Shown one piece after another: positions 23,230 to 34,577 of a stretch of DNA of 64,000 nt. The notes under the pieces were generated by a model. The model saw only the letters and a list, made by a program, of their open reading frames with translations, did no database searches and was not told the DNA's origin. Each line of letters begins with the position of its first letter. The first letter of the stretch is position 1. A program made the position numbers and the translations under genes. Source of the stretch: Tolypeutes matacus (lineage: Eukaryota > Chordata > Mammalia > Cingulata > Chlamyphoridae); the NCBI GenBank assembly GCA_026826555.1, contig JAKSZT010054324.1:5865063-5929062 (forward strand), given 5' to 3'.

Positions 23230-24060
23230 CACTCCTGTCATTCCCCAATGGGCTCATGAACAAAGTGGCCATGGAAATAGGAATGGAGGTTATGCATGGG
23301 CTCAGCAACATGGACTTACCCTCATCAAGGCTGACTTGGCTACAGCCACTGCTGAATGCCCAATCTGCCAGGAGCAGAGACCCACCCTCAGCCCCTGATA
23401 TGGCACTATTCCTCGAGGTGATGAAGTGACCAGCCTGCTACCTGTTGGCAGGTTGACTACATTGGGCCACTTCCACCATGGAAGGGGCAGTGATTTGTTT
23501 TAAATGGAATAGACACATACTCTGGATATGGGTTTGCATTCCAACATGCAATGCTTCTTCCAAAACTACCATCCATGGACTTACCGAATGTCTTATCTAC
23601 CACCATGGCATTCCACACAGCATTATTTCTGATTATTTCACATAATTTCACATTACTTCACAGCAAATGGTGTGCGGAAATGGGCACATGCCCATGGAAT
23701 TCACTGGTCTTACCATGTTCTCCATCACCCTGAAGCAGCTGGATTAATAGAATGGTGGAATGGTCTTTTGAAGACTCAATTACGGTGCCAACTAGGTGGC
23801 AATACCTTGCAGGGTTGTGGCAATGTTCTCCAGGAGGCTATGTATGCTCTAAATCAGCATCCTCTGTATGGCGCTGTTTCTCCAATAACCAGAATTCATG
23901 GGTCCAGGAATCAAGGGGTGGAAATGGGAGTGGCACGACTCACTATTATCCTTAGTGACCCACTAGGGAAATTTTTGCTTCCTGTCCCTGAAACCCTAAG
24001 CTCTGCTGGTCTACAGGTTTTAGTCCCAAAAGGAGGAGTGTGGCCACCAGGGAACACAAC
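23230..24060 (+). pseudogene. ERV-L integrase, disrupted
   Basis: The N-terminal zinc finger is readable as HEQSGH...CPIC (23251-23370). The catalytic core has Asp in GIDTYSGYG (about 23510-23535), a second Asp in ISDYFT (23628-23633) and Glu in AGLIEWWNG (about 23740-23765), but these lie in different frames with stops between them. The last part is open from 23672 onward and runs into the dUTPase. Confidence 0.88.
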
Positions 24061-24502
24061 AATGATTCCATTGAACTGGAAATTAAGACTGCCACCTGGC
24101 CACTTTGGGCCCCTCTTACCTGTGAATCAACAGGCAAAGAAGGGAATTACTGTACTGGCTGGGGTGATTGATCCTGACTATCAAGGGGAAATAGGACTAC
24201 ATCTACATAATGGGGGTAAAGAAGAGTTTTACTGGAATTCAGGAGGTCCTCTAGGGCATCTCCTAATACTGCCATGCCCTGTGATTAAAGTCAATGGAAA
24301 ATTGCAAGAAACCAATTCAAGCAGGGCTAACAATGGCCCAGAATCTTCAGGAATGAAAGTTTGGGTCACCCTACCAGGCAAAGAACCACAGCCACCTGAA
24401 GTGTTTGCTGAAGGTAATGGGAACATGGAATGGGTAGTGGAAGAATGTAGTGATAAATATGAACTTCAACCACATGACCAGTTACAGAAACGAGGACTGT
24501 AA
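24061..24502 (+). pseudogene. ERV-L dUTPase-like C-terminal domain
   Basis: This is continuous in frame with the integrase C-terminus (the 23672-24502 frame, 276 codons). The core motif AGVIDPDYQGEIGLHLHNGG is at about 24158-24217, followed by a hydrophobic beta-strand with LILPCP. A dUTPase at the end of pol is characteristic of ERV-L. It lowers dUTP in infected non-dividing cells in lentiviral relatives. This exon-sized domain is the longest surviving stretch of the provirus, although it is fused to a broken integrase. Confidence 0.85.
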
Positions 24503-24842
24503 TAGTCATGAACCCTTCTTCCTTGTTTCATTATGAGTATGATTGTATATGTACACAAAATGAATTTCTTTGTTTTCTTCCCCAGCCTTTTCCCCTATCA
24601 TATGAAAAGTTGTATTAATTTCATGTCATAATATTTAAGGATGTCAAGTTTAAGAGTGAATATTATCCAAGAACTTGCATCCTATTCTGTAGGCAATTAA
24701 TGCGTTTCCGGTTGTATGCAGGGGAGTTGAACATTGTTAGGTGGAAATATATGTGTATGCTTGTCTGTTATTGTTTTTACTTAGAGACTAAGTATGGTTT
24801 AGGGTAATGTGTATGGTTGCAGAGTTGACAAGGGGTGGACTA
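24503..24842 (+). other. ERV-L env-less 3' region and polypurine tract
   Basis: About 320 bp of non-coding, A+T-rich sequence with no env-like frame, ending in AAGGGGTGGACTA just before the 3' LTR, a polypurine plus-strand primer tract. Confidence 0.75.
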
Positions 24843-25281
24843 TGATGGTTGGGGTAATGTGTCAACTCAGCCAGGTAATTGTGTCCAGGTGTTTGGCCCA
24901 GCAAGCACTGAGGTAATTGTAATACAAGAGCATATATGGACTTTGATCACCAGTGAGTTTACTGCATGGATGGCTGATTACATCTGAATCAATCAGGGAG
25001 ATTGCATCAGCAATGGGTGACGCTTTTATCCAATCAGTTGAATGCCTTAAAAGGGGAAGTGATTTCAACATTCAGAGAGAATTTCCCAGCTCATCTTTGG
25101 ACAGCCAACTTCTCCCAGGAACTCATCAAGAACGTTTCATCGGAGCCCCTCGCTTGCAGCCTGCCTGCAGAACCTGGACTTGTGCATCCCCACGGTTGTG
25201 TGAGAGACTCTTATAAAATCTCATACTATTGACAGATATCTCCTGTTGAGTGTGTTTCCTGAGTGAACCTTGACTAATACA
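24843..25281 (+). repeat. ERV-L 3' LTR
   Basis: It starts TGATGGTTGGGG and ends TTGACTAATACA. It contains CCTTAAAAGG near 25046 and a GTGTGAGAGAC donor-like sequence near 25198-25208, the point used in the OSBPL chimera argument. Confidence 0.93.
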
Positions 25282-26420
25282 CCGTCTCATTTCTGACATT
25301 ATTTATTTGAGTTTTCTGTCTTTTTCTTGTCAATCTAGCTAAGGGTTTGTTGAATTTGTTGATCTTCTAAAAGAACAAACTTTTTGTTTTGTTTATTCTC
25401 TCTTTTTTTCCTTAATTTCATTTATTTCTGCTCTTATCTTTACAATTTCTTTCCTTCAGCTTGTTTTGGGATTATTTTGTTGTTCTTTTTCTAGTTCCTC
25501 TAGGTGTGCAGTTAGATCTTCAATTTTAGCTCTTTCTTCTTTTTTTAATGTAAGCACTGTGGGCCATAAATTTCCCCCTCAGCACTGCCTTTGCAGTGTC
25601 CCATATGTTTAGATATGCTATGTTCTTATTTTCATTCATCTCAAGATATTTGATGATTTCTCTTGAAATTTCTTCTTTGACCCACTGATTATTTAAGAGT
25701 GTGTTGTTTAATCTCCATATATTTATGAATTTTCCTGTTTTCTTTCCATTATTGATTTCCAGCTTCATTCCATTATGGTCAGAGAAAGTATTTTGTATAA
25801 TTTCAACCTTTTAAAATTTGTTGTCTTGTCTTGTGACCTAACATATGAAGCATCCATAACCACCTGAAAAGAATGTATATCCTACTGTTTTGGTATGCAA
25901 TGCTCTATAGATTTCTGTTAGGTCTAGTTCATTTATCATATTATTTAAGCTATCTGTTTCTTTTTTTATCTTCTGTCCAGATTTTCTACCCAACACTGAG
26001 AGTGGTGTTTTGAAGTCTTCAAATATTATTGTAAAGATATTTATTTCTCCCTTCAGTTTTGCCAGTGTGTGCCTCATGTATCTTGGCGCACTCATGTTAG
26101 GTGCACAAATATTTAGTATAGTTTTTTCTTCTTGGTGAATTGCCCTTTCTATTAGTATATAATGAACTTCTTATTCATTCTAACAGTTTGCATTTATATA
26201 TACTGTCCAATATTAGTACCACTATTTCAGCTCTTTGACAGTTACTATTTGTATGGAATACCTTTTTCCAACCTTTCACTTTTAACCAGACTGTGTCATT
26301 ACATCTGAGGTGAGTCTCTTGTAGAGAGCATATAGATGGAGCATATATTTTTAATCCATTCTATCAGTCTATGTCTTTTGATTTGGGAGTTCAAGCAATT
26401 AACATTCAGTGTTATTACTG
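25282..26420 (-). pseudogene. L1 A block 4a: ORF2 endonuclease and linker region
   Basis: The minus strand gives [28 protein letters not shown] and AYIKK in 25526-25768, and DLTEIYRALH with TVGYTFFSG in 25838-26095. These match the corresponding frames in L1 C (54925-55965). The endonuclease N-terminus is unreadable. Confidence 0.85.
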
Positions 26421-26599
26421 TAAAGGCATTACTTACTTCATCCATTTTGTCCTTTAGCCTTCTATTGTCCTATCCTACTTGTTGTCTGTCTTTTTACCCT
26501 TTAATTTACCCTTCTTAATAATCTTCTTTCTACACTCTTCTCCAAGTCTCTCTCCCTTGTTTTTCTCTTTCAGTCTGCAGCACTCCATTTAGTATCTCT

Positions 26600-27345
26600 T
26601 ATAATTCTGGTCTTTTGGTAACATATTGAATCAGTTTTTGTTTGTCTATGAAGACTTTGAACTCACCCTAATTTTTGAAGAACAGTTTTGCTGGGTACAG
26701 AATTCTTGGCTGGCAGTTTTTCTCTTTCAATACCTTAAGCACATCATTCAACTTCTTGCTTCCATGGTTTCTGATGAGAGGTTGGTACTTAATCTTATCA
26801 AGTTTCCCTTTCATGTGATGCTTTGCTCTTCTCTGGCTGCTTTCAGAATCCTCTCTTTATCTCTGATATTTGTCGTTCTGAATTGTAGATGTCTTAGGGT
26901 AGGTCTATTCATATTTATTCTGTTTGAGGTGCATTGTCTTTCTTGGATATTGATATTTATGTCTTTCATAAGAGTTCAGAAGCTTTTTGTCATTATTTTC
27001 TCAAATATTCTTTCTGCCCCTTTTCAATACTCTTCCCCTTCTAGGACACTGATAAAGTGTATGTTTGTGTTACTACTCAATTCCCTGAAATCCTGTTCCA
27101 TTTTTTCCTTTCTCTTTTCTTTCTATCCTCCTGTCTTTTCCAGTTCAGATGTTCTGTTTTTGAAATCACTAATTCTATCTTCAGGCAATTCAAATCTGCT
27201 CTTATGTGGCTCTAATGTATTTTTAATCTCATCATTTGTGTCTTTCATTCCCATATGGTCTGTTACTCTTCTTTGCCGGTTTTCAAATTGTTCTTTATAT
27301 TCACCCAGTGTCTTCTTAAGAGCCTGTATCTCTTTAGTCATATTT
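26600..27345 (-). pseudogene. L1 A ORF1 remnant
   Basis: ORF1p is the L1 RNA-binding coiled-coil protein. The 27123-27341 frame reads MTKEIQALKKTLGEYKEQFE and later DRISDFKNRTSELEK, a heptad-like coiled coil. The RNA-recognition part lies in 26600-27120 with frameshifts. The plus-strand frame at 26626-27366 is its antisense shadow. Confidence 0.8.
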
Positions 27346-28204
27346 TATTTCAATTCTTTGTATTAATTTAGAAGAGTTGTGTGATTATCACTTATTAATT
27401 GTCTTAAGTCCTGTATACCTTCATGATACTTGGTTTATTCCTTTGGTGGGCCATCTCTTCATGTATCCTAGTATGACTTGTACTATTTTGCTGATATTTA
27501 GGCATCTGAACATGGTAGTGAATTTACTATGATAGCCAATTTCTCTCTCTTACCTATTGATTTTTATCCCCACAGCTCTTCTTTGAAATTTGGTTCAACT
27601 TATTCTAAGTCTTTAAAATTGTCCAGTTTAAGTTATCAAAATTGGGCCAGGGACTCACAGATTTTCTCACAGGAGTTCAGATTAAGAGAGACTAAAAGCA
27701 GTTTTTCTTCATGCAATTTCCAGACTGGCCAGCAGATAATGCTTGTAGATACACCTTTCCATGGAGGTATTTCTTCAGTCTCAGCTTTCCTGTGTTTTGG
27801 TCTGGCCAGAGTGAGATTCAAAGAAGGCTCTGCTGGCTGGGTTCACTGAAGGGAATCCCCCCAACTCTGCTTCCCTTTTCACTTGTAAGCAGCTGACAGG
27901 GAGAAAGACATCTGTTCTCTTCTCAGTCCAGGGCAATTAGCCAGGGGTTTTATCCCAGCTTAATATCTTGAGGGTGGGGGTGGGGAGCCCTTCTTGGCTG
28001 CTGTGGGGTGTTGGTAAGTCATGTTTGTTGTTTTGGTTTCTACATCCCTCTGTCCCTCACCCTCCTGGGAGTTATGAAGCACTGCCTGGTCTGCTGAGTC
28101 CCAAAGCAGCTCTCTCAGACAGCTTTTGGCTCTTTCTCCATTGTTTATGTGAGAGAGTTGAGCCTTGCCTGTCTACTCTGACACCATCTTCCTGGAACTC
28201 CTCC
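27346..28204 (-). promoter_or_regulatory. L1 A 5' UTR (about 0.86 kb)
   Basis: Non-coding region from ORF1 to the 5' end. Its last 240 bp match 60195-60432 at the end of L1 C ('gggagttatgaagcact', 'cccaaagcagctctctc'). In L1s this region is the internal promoter. It lacks the purine-rich modules seen in L1 C. Confidence 0.75.
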
Positions 28205-28219
28205 TAATGACTATATTTT

Positions 28220-29409
28220 AATCTTTAATTCCACTAAGGTAAAAAGAAAGTTGGTAGCTATGTGGACAGCAAAGAAGCTTTTCAAATTAACATTCTGTTT
28301 GGAACTATAGAAAGGAATCACTCCTTGGGAGAAGAAAATCATCAATCCTTTCCCCATCTCATTCCTGTTTTAATGGTTTACCTTAACACTTGACCAAATA
28401 TCCAAGGCTTCCTCAAACATTCTTTCCTATAGAAGTCACTGCTGCTAGCATACCTGATATTTGAGAGCTTTCATGCTCTACAGTCAAGCAGACCCTCTGT
28501 GTGTCAGGAACATTTGTTTATCTGGTCAACATTGATTTGTAGCTTTATGTATGTCAGGCCTTACTAACTAACTGGGATAAATGATTAAATAAAGACATTT
28601 TCTTATTCTCAAGATACTCCTCTTCCAGTGAGTCAGATTTTTCCTATGGTTAATCTGAGAAAGATGAGAAATTATGATGATTATTTATTTAAATTCAGAA
28701 GAACAAAATCATAAAGTATAAATTTAAAATATTAATTTTCTTATATGGATCAAATTTCCAAATCTCAGTATTTATGTTTATATGTATATATATCTATAAA
28801 TAGATGTGCACATATACACTCATATGTATACATAGCTATATACATATATATATATACACAGACACACAGACACACATGCTTACACACATACACACACACC
28901 AAGGCAAAGATTTTTGGTTGGTTTGCTTTTGCAAATAACAGAAGCATGCAGAAGCTGCATTAAAGGACAAAGATGCACCTATTGGTAAAAGAAGTGAAAT
29001 CTAGTTGGCTTCACAAAGAAGCAGAAGAAGAAAAAGACTGACAGACAAAGGAAGTTATTTTTTTCAGTTCTCAAGTGTGAAAGACAATTTGAGGTCAAGT
29101 TTGCAGACTACAGCATTTTATTCGATACACCAAAGTTTTGCTGCAGCAAAGGAAGCCAAAGTAGAAGTAGCTTCAGGGTTTTAGGGATGGCTAAACATGT
29201 TTATAGACATAGCAAGGAAATTAGCTTGACTCCTATTGATTGGACCAGAGTTTGTGCATTTTATAAAGGCAAGTTGAGGACTGGTGGGCTTTATTTTATA
29301 TTGGGTCAAAGATAAGAAACTAGGGGCTTGATTGGCTATCTGGCTCAGCTGCCTTCTTGGGGACTTCAAGTTTCAAAAGATAAAGAGGGCCTGTTTTTCT
29401 TTCTTTCTT
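28220..29409. other. Intergenic DNA with an AT/CA microsatellite
   Basis: No gene or named repeat recognised. 28775-28900 is a (TA)n/(CA)n compound array. The stretch 29040-29390 is less AT-rich and could be an old LTR, but I cannot name it. Confidence 0.5.
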
Positions 29410-29431
29410 TTTTTTTTTTTTTTTTTTTTTT

Positions 29432-29531
29432 NNNNNNNNNNNNNNNNNNNNNNNNNNNNNNNNNNNNNNNNNNNNNNNNNNNNNNNNNNNNNNNNNNNNN
29501 NNNNNNNNNNNNNNNNNNNNNNNNNNNNNNN
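29432..29531. other. 100-N assembly gap
   Basis: Exactly 100 N, directly after a T(22) run and directly before a SINE. The fixed size suggests unknown length. Confidence 1.
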
Positions 29532-29704
29532 TTTAAAGATTTTATTTATTTATTCATTTATCCCCCCCTGCTGCTTGTGCTCGCTGGGTCAGCTAACCAC
29601 GCCTTGCGGGCAGGCTTGCCTTCACCAGGAGGCCCGGGGAACCGAACCCGAGGCCTCCCATATGGTAAACGGGAGCCCCACTGATTGAGCCACAGCCGCT
29701 TCCC
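29532..29704 (-). mobile_element. tRNA-derived SINE, antisense
   Basis: The minus strand begins GGGAAGCGGCTGTGGCTCAA (A-box region), has a B-box-like GGTTCGGTTCC, and ends in an A/T-rich tail toward the gap. It is nearly the same as 34381-34562. CTTTCTTTCTTTT on both sides may be its target duplication, which would mean the gap lies within its tail. Confidence 0.88.
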
Positions 29705-29855
29705 GTCTTTCTTTCTTTTCTTTATTCCTTCCTTCCCTCCTTCTTCCCTCCCTCATCCCCTCCCTCCCTTCCTTCCTTCCTTTCTTTCTTCCTTCCTTTC
29801 TTTCTTTCTTTCTTTCTTTCCTTTCTTTCCTTTCTTTCTTTTCTTTCTTTTTTTA
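29705..29855 (+). repeat. Polypyrimidine microsatellite (TTCC/TTTC)n
   Basis: Mixed TTCC, TCCC and TTTC units over 150 bp. The open frames across it are artefacts. Confidence 0.97.
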
Positions 29856-30689
29856 ATTTTTTTGGCTCTGAGAGGACCCAGGGCTTTGTCTATATAATGT
29901 TATCACAAGGTAACATGGTCTCTCATCTTTATTTCTCTGTCATTCTTAGTTTTACATGCCAACTATCCTTTCTATGTCACTGTGTATTTGGCAGAAAAAT
30001 GTTTCAGCTCAAGGTATATAATATTTCCCATTTTAAGCAAAAACCAAAAAAAAAACAAAAACTGGTTTCTATTCATGAATCTAATTCATAAATTTCTAAA
30101 AGAGAGAATTTGGTGGGCTTCACAGTCCATTCCTTGCCCAATCTTGTTGGTATTAGGAGTGAGTATAGGTTGAGAATGGAGTCATAGAGTATAGACTTCC
30201 TACTGATGTGGGCTAAATAACTGCTCAGCATGATGAGGGTGAGATATGGTGGGGAGATTCTAGCATAGCTCACTGGAATGGCAAGTCTCACTTTAACGAT
30301 AAGTCTTTGTACAGAACACAGCACAGCACAGCACAGCACAGAAATCTACCAGTTTCGTATATTTGTCATATTGCATACCCTTCCCAAAAGAAATTTCCAG
30401 CCTAATTAAAAGTGACTAAGATGTAAACAAATAAATGCAATACAATGGAGTATGTGCCATAAGAGAAGTTCATACAGAGGACATGGCATCAGAGCAACCA
30501 TGAGAAACTGCAACACACAGAAAAGATGTACACACTTCTGAGGCTTTATCCATTAAAATTAATTTTTTACTTTATTAACAATTTTTTTGCTAATGATATT
30601 CTTTTGCTTTATTAATTTTGCTTTATTATTGTGCTTTATTAACATATTTATTCTATATAGGAAGTCTCCTTACTTTTAACACTTTTAAA
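29856..30689. other. Intergenic DNA, nothing recognised
   Basis: No gene seen. A short pentanucleotide array (CACAG)n lies at 30316-30341. Confidence 0.5.
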
Positions 30690-31350
30690 GACTTTTAGAA
30701 GATTATGGAAAGTGCACAAATAAAATATATATAGCTTGATGGAGTTTTTTAATGAAAACAGCCATGAAACAAGAAATCACCAGCATACAGAAGCCTCCCT
30801 CATATTTCCTCCCAGTCCTAATTCCCTTATCATGGTAAGGTAACTGCTATTCTGTCTTCTATCCTCATAAATTAATGAGGGCTGTTTTTTGATCTTCATA
30901 TAAATGGATGATGGCAGTATGTAATTTTTTAAATGTCTGGCTTATTTTATTCAATATTATGTTTGTGAGAATCATCCATGTTGTTTTGTGTTGCAGTAGT
31001 TTGTGAAATCTTATTTGCCATATCTAATTTCATTCAATGAATATTCCAAAATGTTTTTATCCATTACACTGTTGATGAACATTTGGATTGTTTCTACTTT
31101 GGAGCTATTATGACAAATGCTACTATGAATCATCTTATACATATTTTTAATAACTATATGTATTCTTTCTATTTAATTTTAGTCACTCTACTGGGTGTAT
31201 AGTTGCAACTAATTGTTTTAATTTGTATTTTCCTGACTACTGATGATATCAAGCACATGTTGATAGTTTGATGAGCTATTTGGCTATTATTTTTGAGGAG
31301 ATCCTTCTCCCTTTATGTGGACTTCATTAAAATTGAGAGCACCTGCTTAT
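30690..31350 (-). repeat. Ancient L1 3' end, antisense
   Basis: 'atgtctggcttattttattc', 'gagaatcatccatgttg', 'acatttggattgtttctac' and 'atgctactatgaatcatc' are in the same order as the ORF2 tail antisense of the young L1s, with deep divergence. Confidence 0.75.
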
Positions 31351-33279
31351 CAAAAGACACAGTTGAGACAATATAAAGGAAGAAACTGTTGAGAGAGAGA
31401 GAGAGAGAATCTGTTTTACAAATTTTTGTCCTCACTCAAATATTTAGCAATATGTTTGTTATAAAAATAAAGATGCCTTTACTAATAAATATGCAGCTTC
31501 ACAATATAGTAATAATATTCTACAAGGGAAAATCTACCTCAAAGACTTGCACTTTGATTTATTTTTGTATAAGGATAAGCAGCCTACTCATTAGTAGTTA
31601 AATATTTTGTATATAATTTTAATGGTTAAAACCTATAAAGAAATTAATATTCTCTGCCTCCACCTCATCACTTATCCTTTTGATAATTCATAGGAAAAGC
31701 TTTCCTCAAGTCTCAGGATCAGAAAAATCTGTTCTGGGCAACTGATTTGTTCTTCTCTTATGGGCATTGAGACTTTTGTGACATACTGTGTTTCTTTTTT
31801 TTTTTTTTTACTTTGTTCTGTCAACAAATGTCTATCCCACATTTAAAAACTACATGAGGTTCTATATATGCATTTCTCCTTACTAATCCTATCCCTGCTT
31901 TTATTTAGCCATTTCCCTCAGATACTTCTATTAACTTTTTATATAGAGTATATAATAAACATAAAATACAAAAGAAACATAATGGGGATATATACATAAA
32001 CACACTAAAACAGGACAAGATAAATAAAAACATAATAGGAATAAATGTAATTTGAACTGTTTTAAGGTATATATACATCTCTCTATATATATCCTAAAAT
32101 ATATATCCTAAATATATACCCTAATATAAATATATTAGTAAATATATGGCTTTATATATGTATATAGCAAGAGTTAGTTTAGAATATATGTGTGTGTCTA
32201 TATGATATATATATATATATATATACACGAAACTAAATATATACAATATATATAGTAACCCTCATACATACTAAATAAAATCTTTCATAAACTAAATATA
32301 TTTATATGTATATAGATATATATATACACACATAAGCAATACACACATAGACACATGTACGGATACTTTTATTTTTAACATCTGCCTCAAATTCTTTTAT
32401 TTTTTAAGATCAACAGAAATAAAAATATGATAGATAATGACCTTATTAAATATTTTTATTCTAATGTCTCATGGCATAATATTATTTTTGCTCCACTCTT
32501 TGGTCATATACTTGCTTAACTTTTGTTTCATGACACAAAGTGCAGATTATCCCTGGGATAGAAGCTGCCTAAAGTATTCTGGCAGCATCTTATTTGTTTG
32601 CCAAGTTCTTGAACTATGAATAAGGATAAAATTTCAAAGCCAAAGCATGGAAGAAAAGACTAGAGAAAAACATTTTTATGCTAATTGCCATAACAATGAT
32701 TATAAAGCAGAGTGCATGGAGAAGGCACCATAGAGATGTTAAATAATATTTATGGAACATATGGACCTTGCACAGCAGAAGCAAAAATGTTCTTTTCTCA
32801 AAATCTGTTTGCCAAATTACTTTGGACATTAAGGAAAATGCTGAAGTTTCATTTGAACTGTGGACCAGAAACAGTGCTGGGGACTATGTGCTGTGTATTC
32901 ACCACAATGTTAAATAGAACTGTGACATGCTAGAATGATTCTGGATAAAATGTCTTTTACCTACTTGAAATATGGGTGCTCTGAAGAGAAAAAAAAGAAA
33001 AAATGGGGCAGGAATAGCCATTTGTTTCAGAAAAGTTTTAAATAGAAAAGTTTATGAAATTCTTTATGGAATTAGTTGATTCTAAGCGCTACACAAATGT
33101 CCCTCTCATCAAAATTTGTTTCTCCAAAGTTTATTGTAATAATCTGGTGCAACAGTGGACTTTTTTGGAAGTGGAAAACATTTTTTTAACTTGAAAAATT
33201 ATGTATAATAATTGTAAATCTTCATGGATTCCCTTGTTAGTCAATAGTTATCTTCATTTAATTTACTCAGATAATACTA
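31351..33279. other. Intergenic DNA with AT microsatellites
   Basis: Contains (GA)n at 31391-31408 and an extended TA-rich tract at 32070-32345. No gene or confident repeat otherwise. Confidence 0.5.
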
Positions 33280-33480
33280 ATAAAGCACTTGCTGCATGTC
33301 AGGTGATATGCTGAGCTCTTTACTTCTAACATTGCAAGATAGATTTTATTTTACTGTTTTATAGAAGAAAAACATGATTTTCAGAAAGGCTAGGAAACTT
33401 GTCCAAAGTCATAGTTAGTGGTAAAAATGGAATTCAATTTGCCTGATCAAATAGGCCTATCCTTTTCATTATGACATTGC
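33280..33480 (+). repeat. MIR SINE
   Basis: 'taaagcacttgctgcatgtc', 'tttactgttttatagaag', 'ggctaggaaacttgtccaaa' and 'gtcatagttagtggtaaaa' follow the MIR core in sense order. Confidence 0.85.
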
Positions 33481-34365
33481 TTTGTAAACAAACAAAAAAA
33501 GTAGATCAATCACAGTAAAAACCACCAAATGCCATAACAGAGATTTAAAGAAGTACATATAAATAGTCTCAGGGAGATAGAAAATCACCCCCAATTTGTT
33601 CACTTTTTATCTGGGAAACCTCTCATCAAGACAATTTTAGGACGACTGAAATAAATTCCTAAATATTCTTGAAGAACACTTCGTCTGTTTTAAACTTGGT
33701 TGAGGTTAAAAAGTCCTGCTAAATTTGAATGACTCAGGGTGAGAGAGTCAGCTTCTCTGGCCCAGACAAATCAGCCTATGTATAAAGTATCTTGTATCAA
33801 TATAGGAATTTGAATGGTAGAATAATATAAACTTAGACACTCAGAAGAATTTTTTCATTTCCATGGTGTACCTTCCAAAGTTGCCAGAGAAAACCTCCTT
33901 CTTCTTATTCCTGAAGCCAAGGGAGAATGATCCTTGCCAGCAGAAAATGTATAGCTATTTTTTTCTTTGGGGGGAAATGAAAGACACCCCTTGGGTATGT
34001 AAACTATACAATCTCACTGATTACCTAAAGTAAAAGTTTGAAAAAGATCATTTTTACAGAAGGACATATCCACCAGAATATATTCTATTTATCTGTGTTG
34101 ACAATTTCTTTAGCTTCATTATTTAATTACATTATAATCCAATCCTTCCACATGCAAAATCCAAGTACATTAGTATACTCTATTAGGGCAAAAATTTATT
34201 TTGTAGATATTCTTGCCTTGATGGTATATACAAAAAGGAACTTAGTACTATGATTTTTACTTGAAGCTATTATTTCTTTTCTAAACAATTTCACAAATGT
34301 ACTCCAATATAAAACAATTCATTACAGCTGTTGTGTGACCTATTTATTGAAAACCTCATAATAAT
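33481..34365. other. Intergenic DNA, nothing recognised
   Basis: Short open frames only (71 codons at most), with no domain. Confidence 0.5.
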
Positions 34366-34380
34366 AAATATGCTTTCTTT

Positions 34381-34562
34381 TTTTTTTTTTTTAAGATTTT
34401 ATTTATTTATTCACTTAACCCCCCATTGCTGTTTATGCTCGCTGGGTCAGCCAACCACGCTGCGCGGGCGGGCTTGCCTTCACCAGGAGGCCCCGGGAAA
34501 CCAACCCGGGGCCTCCCATATGGTAAACGGGAGCCCTACTGATTGAGCCACAGCCGCTTCCC
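34381..34562 (-). mobile_element. tRNA-derived SINE with perfect target duplication
   Basis: It is flanked by AAATATGCTTTCTTT at 34366-34380 and again at 34563-34577, a perfect 15-bp duplication. The minus strand runs GGGAAGCGGCTGTGGCTCAA, a B-box-like GGTTGGTTTCC, a GC-rich body, and an AT-rich ATAAA-repeat with an A-tail (T-run at 34378-34392). The perfect duplication and close match to the second copy suggest a young insertion. Confidence 0.95.
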
Positions 34563-34577
34563 AAATATGCTTTCTTT

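Larger units (their letters stand above)
18541..25281 (+). mobile_element. ERV-L (class III) provirus, complete LTR-to-LTR, defective
   Basis: The structure is 5' LTR (18541-18990), tRNA-Leu-type primer site, gag-like region, protease, RT, RNase H, integrase, dUTPase, polypurine tract, 3' LTR (24843-25281). A dUTPase after integrase and no env are the ERV-L signature. Coding is scattered over all three frames with many stops. Hand comparison of the LTRs gives about 40 substitutions in roughly 430 aligned bases (about 9%), so this is an old insertion. The LTRs begin TGATKGTTRGG and end CTAATACA. It sits inside L1 A, whose sequence resumes at 25282. A clear 5-bp target duplication is not visible. 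Confidence 0.92.
10003..28204 (-). mobile_element. L1 A: full-length antisense L1 split into four blocks by nested insertions
   Basis: The blocks are 10003-11240 (3' UTR and ORF2 tail), 16001-17569 (ORF2 middle), 18156-18540, and 25282-28204 (endonuclease region, ORF1, 5' UTR). Each block continues the previous one in antisense L1 order. Removing the inserts leaves about 6.1 kb, the normal length of a full L1. The right end (28100-28204) matches the 5' end of L1 C (60300-60432), and the outer flanks form an imperfect 15-bp duplication. The ORFs are heavily broken: ORF2 residues appear at 25526-25768 and 25838-26095, ORF1 at 27123-27341. It is the oldest layer of this locus. Confidence 0.88.

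Noticed and set aside
24503..24842. Possible env gene of the provirus
   Set aside because: Only about 340 bp with no open frame, signal peptide or transmembrane pattern. ERV-L elements normally lack env.
26626..27366. 246-codon hydrophobic frame resembling a membrane protein
   Set aside because: It is the antisense shadow of L1 A ORF1; the opposite strand encodes the ORF1 coiled coil.
29040..29390. Possible LTR in the left flank of the gap
   Set aside because: It has some LTR-like composition, but no TG...CA ends or duplication could be fixed and no second copy is in the window.
29328..29688. 118-codon frames spanning the gap
   Set aside because: They read through 100 N and a SINE, so they are meaningless as proteins.
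29685..29897. Phe/Leu/Pro-rich 70-codon frame
   Set aside because: Translation of a TTCC/TTTC microsatellite.
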